Positions 58,330 through 64,000 of a stretch of 64,000 bases of DNA are shown here, one piece after another. A program made the position numbers and the translations under genes. This stretch comes from Flaccisagitta enflata (lineage: Eukaryota > Chaetognatha > Sagittoidea > Aphragmophora), in the NCBI GenBank assembly GCA_965153355.1, contig OZ231126.1, positions 104,842,001 to 104,906,000 of the forward strand, read 5' to 3'. The notes under the pieces are model-generated. The model was not told where the DNA came from, did not search any database, and worked only from the letters and a program-made list of their open reading frames with translations. Numbering within the stretch: the stretch's first letter is position 1; each line of letters begins with the position of its first letter.

Positions 58330-58860
58330 TATGGACGCATGAAGGCTAAATCGCGACCATCACCAAAATCACTCTATCACTGTTTACTGATATATATGCA
58401 TCTCTTATACATGTTTCAACCGTATTTGGGTAAAGAAATTCATTATTTTACTCGTAGGCTTGGTCGAAAGTGAACTAGTCAGAAAAATCCCCAAAAAATC
58501 AAAAAATTGAATTCAATCTTTGATATCAATTTTTTTTCAAGAAAATTCAATAAAGTTTGTAAACAAAGTTTTTTTTCTAGAGGTTTTGTGTCTAAATTGG
58601 TAAGAAAAATAAAAAAACCTAGAGGGAGCTGAAAAATCATACCCGAAAAACAAGCTTTCATGAAACATGCTGAGGCTAATTTGTATACGAAAATAAACCG
58701 AACTCGTAGAAAAATTGCACGGCTACGCACGGTCCAAAACCAACAGAAACCTACTCCCTAGCATCTACTGATGAGGTTCATATACCGCTGATGACGTGCA
58801 GCGAGGTGGAAGTTGCGTCAAAATTGCTTGGAAGATGATATGCTCAATCCGGAAAATTGC
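58330..58860. other. Unassigned stretch inside the long-TIR element
   Basis: Non-repetitive AT-rich DNA. The 83-codon minus frame has no recognisable family. Confidence 0.4.
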
Positions 58861-58934
58861 AAAAAAGTCCAGCTTTTGCATTAACTACGAGCTGCTACAT
58901 AGGGTTAGAGAGGGGAAGGTATATAGAGTACTAT

Positions 58935-59860
<926 letters not shown>

Positions 59861-60018
59861 GAATAACGTAAGACGTAAGACGTTGAATGAGGAGGAGGAG
59901 CAGTTTTCCCTAAGGTTCGATTCTGATGATGAGGACGGGGGGGGGAGGAGGATTACGTAAGACGTAAGACGTCAAATGAGGAAGAGGGGCAGTTTTCCCT
60001 AGGGTTCGATTCTGACTT
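59861..60018 (+). repeat. ~85-bp direct duplication
   Basis: gtaagacgtaagacgt, gaatgagg/aaatgagg and cagttttccctaaggttcga occur twice in order. Confidence 0.75.
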
Positions 60019-60360
60019 GAATTTTTGTACGTAAAAAGAATGCATAAATGCATACTTATTGCAAAAAAAAAAAAAAAAAAAAAATTGCACAGTCTTCTCT
60101 CCCCAGGTATTTTTTCCTTTTTTAGAATTGGCCCCAGCCTAACATTTTCTGTTCTAGTCATGTACACTTCCTTTTTCCTTCCACTGGTTGTGCGCACATT
60201 ATTTATTTATTTATCACAGAGTTTTCCCTCTGTTGATTAGCAACAGGTTACTCTAGTCATGACCAACGCTGTCACACTGCTCTACCTGCTGCTCTACCTG
60301 CTTCTCTCCCTTCCTTTCCTTCCTCCCTCGCTCCGCTCTCTCTCTCCCTCTCCCTTTCTG

Positions 60361-60780
<420 letters not shown>

Positions 60781-60939
60781 CGTTGTTGTTAAGCTTACCA
60801 TCATCGTCAGTAACGCTAGGTTTGTTGCTAGGTTGAGCATATCATCTTTTTTGCTCTCTTTGGACGATGAACTCACTCACATAGCTTCATGCGTCGAAAA
60901 AAACAGATTCGCAGCACTGTGGGGAGGGCCAATGTACAA

Positions 60940-61680
60940 ACGGATGAACAAAAGTCCTGTGTTCTACAGGACTTTGTCCCCTTCAGGACGGCTGCCCAAA
61001 AGGGACCAACCGACTGACTGACCAACCGACTGACCAACCAACCAACCAATGGACCGACATAGCAGGGTTTAGAGACGCGTAGCACGCGACCTAAAGATTC
61101 TGAACCAGTTGCCCAAGGGCAATATGTGGTCAGCGATACCCTTTGCCCTGCTTTGTATATAAGTGATTGTAGGTGATGGGTAGCAGGGCAGCGGCCCCAA
61201 AGGGCATGATGTCTTGTAGAACACAGGGGGACTTTTGCCCAATTGAGTTTTTGAGCATCAAGGCTGGGATTTGAGCCTCTAGGCTGAAATTTGAGCCTCG
61301 AGGCTGGGATCTGAGCCTCAAGGCTGGGATTTGAGGCTTAAGGCTGGGATCTGAGCCTCAAGGCTAGGATTTGAGCCTGAAGGTTGGGATTTGAGTCTCG
61401 AGGCTGGGGTTTGAGCCTTGAGGATGAGATTTTAGACTTGAGGCTGGGATTTGAGCCCTGAGTCTTGGACTTGAGCGCTGAGCTGTGGATTTGAGCCTCA
61501 AGGCTGGGATTTAAGCCTTGAACCTGGGATTTCAGCCTTGAGGTCCGGATTTTAGCTTGACGCTGGGATTTGAGCCTCGAGGCTGGGGGGGGGGGGAAGG
61601 CACGCACGTACAAATGAGCGAAAATCCCCCTGTGTTCTACAGGACATTGTCCCCTTCGGGACCGCTGCTCAAACACTATG
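60940..61680 (-). mobile_element. Family B/A composite with ~20-bp minisatellite
   Basis: Family B exit (ttctacaggactttgtcccc), a gaccaaccgactgac tract, and a decayed family A palindrome (gacgcgtagcacgcgac, 61070-61090). A second family B lead (ttgcccaagggcaatatgtg) and array aggctgggatttgagcctca (61260-61585) follow, then the inverse exit at 61620-61670. Confidence 0.6.
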
Positions 61681-61689
61681 ATCAATTTG

Positions 61690-63008
61690 AAGGAAAGGCA
61701 GATTTAGGATATTCTAGGCCATTTTTTGACCTGTTTTTGGCCTATTAGGACCCAAGTTTTAGCGTCCAAAGCTGTCAAGGAGTATATTTGATCTAGTTCT
61801 GAATTGATGGAGTGAGATACGCAAAAAAAGTTCTGATTAACGATGATCTATTTCATGGAAATGCAGATTTAGGCCATTTCAGCCCAATTTTGGCCTTTTG
61901 GCCTGCTATGGCCCCGGTATCAGTTTTCACAGCTCTTAATGAGTATTTTTGTCCTAATTCTGACTGGATTGAGTGAGATTTTAAAAAAAATTCCAAAGAG
62001 CTTTAAAAATTTAGATGAAAATGTCTTTTTTGGCCATTTTAGGCCATTTTTGGCCTGTTTTTGGCCTGTTATGGCCCCAGTATCAGTTTCCAAAGCTCTC
62101 AATGACTATATTTGACCTAGTTCTGACTGCATTGAGTAAGATTGGCGAAAAAATTCTGAATAACAATGATCTATCAGATGAAAACAGCGATTTTGGCCAT
62201 TTTAGGACATTTTTGGCCTGTTTTTGGCCTCTTGTAGCCCCAGTATCAGTTTCCAAAGTTCTCGATAAGTATATCTGACCTTGTTCTGACTGCATTGAGT
62301 GAGATTGGCGAAAAAATCCTGAATAACAATGATACATGAGATGAAAATGCCGATTTTGACCATCTGGGGCCGTTTTTGGCCTGTTTTTGGCCTGTTGTGG
62401 CCCCCGTATTTGTTTTTAGAGCTGTCAATGAGTGTATTTGATCTAGTTCTGACTGGATTGGGTGAGACAAGTGAAAACATTCCGGATAACAATGATCTAT
62501 ATGTTGAAAATGCCGATTTTGGCCATTTTGGGCCATTTTTGGCCTGTTTTTGGCCTGTTATTACCCCAGTAGCAGTACTAAAAGCTCTCAATGAGTACAT
62601 TTGTCCTTATTCTGACCTAATTGAGTGTGTTTGGCAAGAAATTCTTAAATAACACTCTTTTTTTGAGGAAAAATGGGGTTTTTGGCTTTTTTGGGCCATT
62701 TTTGGCCTGTTTTTGGCCAGTTACAGTCCCCGAATGGCCGCCAAACTCTCGTAAACTGTGTATATACTCCAGTTCTTGTTAGTTTCAACTGAAAAACGCA
62801 ACTGGGTGTCAACAGTGAACTCCAAATAGCTAAAAAGTGCATTTTTACCCTAAAAATGGCAAAAAATTGGATTTTTGAAAGGGGGGCCCAAAAAATATTC
62901 CAAAATGGAGGTCAGATTCGTGTTCAGCATGAAAAAATATGTCAGAATAGTGAAGTTCCAGAGCTGTTTGGAAATTTTTACCCTACACTTCTTTAAGATC
63001 CCTGACTA
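61690..63008 (-). repeat. Right arm of long-TIR element
   Basis: Inverse of the left arm: ~160-bp units with ggccatttttggcctgtttt, then ~290 bp of unique arm ending taagatccctgacta. Confidence 0.88.
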
Positions 63009-63011
63009 TAA

Positions 63012-64000
63012 GGACCAACAGGGGAATCTCTCTGATACCAACAACTATCGCGGGATTACTATCTCTCCCATAATTTCTAAAGCATTCGAGCATGTTTTGA
63101 AATCGACATTTCTTGAGCATTTGACAACATCCCAATATCAATATGGTTTCAAGAAAAACAGTTCCACTGTTCATGCGTTACACTGTCTTCGAGAAACCGT
63201 AACATATTTTGTCAACAATGACAGCCGTGTATTTTGCACTTTTTTGGACGCGTCAAAAGCTTTCGACCGTTTGGTCCATTCAGGACTATTTCTGAAATTA
63301 ATGGATCGGAATGTTCCAGCGAATTTTCTCAACGTCATCATATCATGGTATAGCAACCTGAAATGCTGCGTCAAATGGGCGGATCAATTCAGCGATTGGT
63401 TTGAAATAACAGCTGATGTTCGACAGGGCGGCATTTTGTCACCGGACTTCTACTCCATATATGTTGATGATTTGATCGCAAAACTAAAAGAATGCAAAAA
63501 AGGTTGCCACGTCTTTGCCAACTTTGCCGCCGCCTTATTCTACGCGGATGATATGGCCATCCTTGCGCCATCCATCAAAGGCTTAGATCATCTTCTCAGG
63601 ATATGTGGTGATTATTTTGCAGAGTGGGACATGTGTCTCAATGCAAAAAAATCAAAAAATCTCTACTTTGGCAAACGGATAAAGATTTTACACAACATCA
63701 CCCTCAACAGAAACAAGATTGATTGGGTCGATGAGTGGGTGTATCTCGGAGTGACACTAAAGAGTGCAAAAGGCTTTGATTGCTCAATCAAGGAAAAAGT
63801 CAAAAAATTCTACCGCTGCGCGAACTCGATTTTTTCGCATCGATGGAAAATCAAATGATACAGTCATGTTGCATTTGGTGGAAACTCACTGTGTTCCGAT
63901 TCTGACCTATGCAATTGAAGTGATACACATATCCAACCGCGATGAACGAAGACAATTGCGCGTCGCCTACAATTCGCTGTTTCGCAGAATTTTTCAATAC
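63012..64000 (+). pseudogene. LINE ORF2, reverse-transcriptase half (runs off the window)
   Basis: Continues the endonuclease frame. RT motifs in order are NNYRGITI (63039), QYGFKKNSST, motif A FLDASKAFDR (63241), motif B VRQGGILSP (63418), motif C FYADDMAIL (YADD 63541-63552) and LNAKKSKNLYFGKR, then WVYLGVTLKSAKGF. It makes cDNA at the nicked target. The frame stops at 63858, but the typical C-terminal text (VETHCVPILTYAIEV) continues in the next frame after a T6 run at 63830-63835. A frameshift there inactivates this copy. The 3' end lies outside the window. Confidence 0.88.

Noticed and set aside
62875-63008. N-terminal part of the open frame beginning at 62875
   Set aside because: It belongs to the inverted arm of the long-TIR element; true LINE coding resumes only at 63012.

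Overview
This window is AT-rich, repeat-dominated eukaryotic nuclear DNA. A BEL/Pao LTR retrotransposon, an APE-type (ORF1 + endonuclease/reverse transcriptase) LINE, many non-autonomous terminal-inverted-repeat (TIR) elements, stem-loop elements with (GTCY)n cores and very long GA, GAAA, GAA and CT microsatellites together point to an invertebrate metazoan. The species cannot be named from the sequence. I see no intact host gene, rRNA or functional tRNA. The best host-gene candidate is one cysteine-rich open segment on the minus strand near 22.2-22.4 kb.

Layout. 0.4-3.7 kb: microsatellites, then a 30-bp satellite with a 327-bp higher-order period, flanked by two copies of a module carrying 15-bp repeats. 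5.3-12.1 kb: an array of a ~980-bp repeat (two full copies and a partial third). The third copy is split by a 4.2-kb hAT-like element with an exact 8-bp target duplication. 12.9-15.2 kb: a 916-bp TIR element next to a decayed minus-strand LINE. 15.6-31 kb: microsatellites and small elements, including a 2.06-kb element flanked by TA whose empty site is still present in a neighbouring repeat. 31.6-33.7 kb: two adjacent fold-back structures. 34-41 kb: minisatellite-bearing modular elements.

The main object is a nested transposon complex from about 42.6 kb to beyond the window end. A plus-strand LINE was hit twice. A full-length 8,643-bp BEL/Pao element (44180-52822, minus strand, 460-bp LTRs, TSD cccgg) lies inside LINE ORF1. 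A 7,713-bp element with kilobase-scale terminal inverted repeats (55296-63008, TSD TAA) lies just upstream of the LINE reverse-transcriptase core. Counting each target duplication once, the reading frame is continuous across both insertion points.

The BEL gag-pol lies in one frame of 2,238 codons with three in-frame TGA codons. Its LTRs differ at only two positions, so the insertion is young. The LINE ORF2 additionally shows a frame change near 63830.

Several dispersed families (called A, B and C here) share a terminal palindrome or stem-loop, an internal (GTCY)n microsatellite or minisatellite, and no coding capacity. This resembles Helitron/Helentron-associated interspersed elements (DINE/pearl-like). 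That assignment is an inference from architecture, not a proven relationship.
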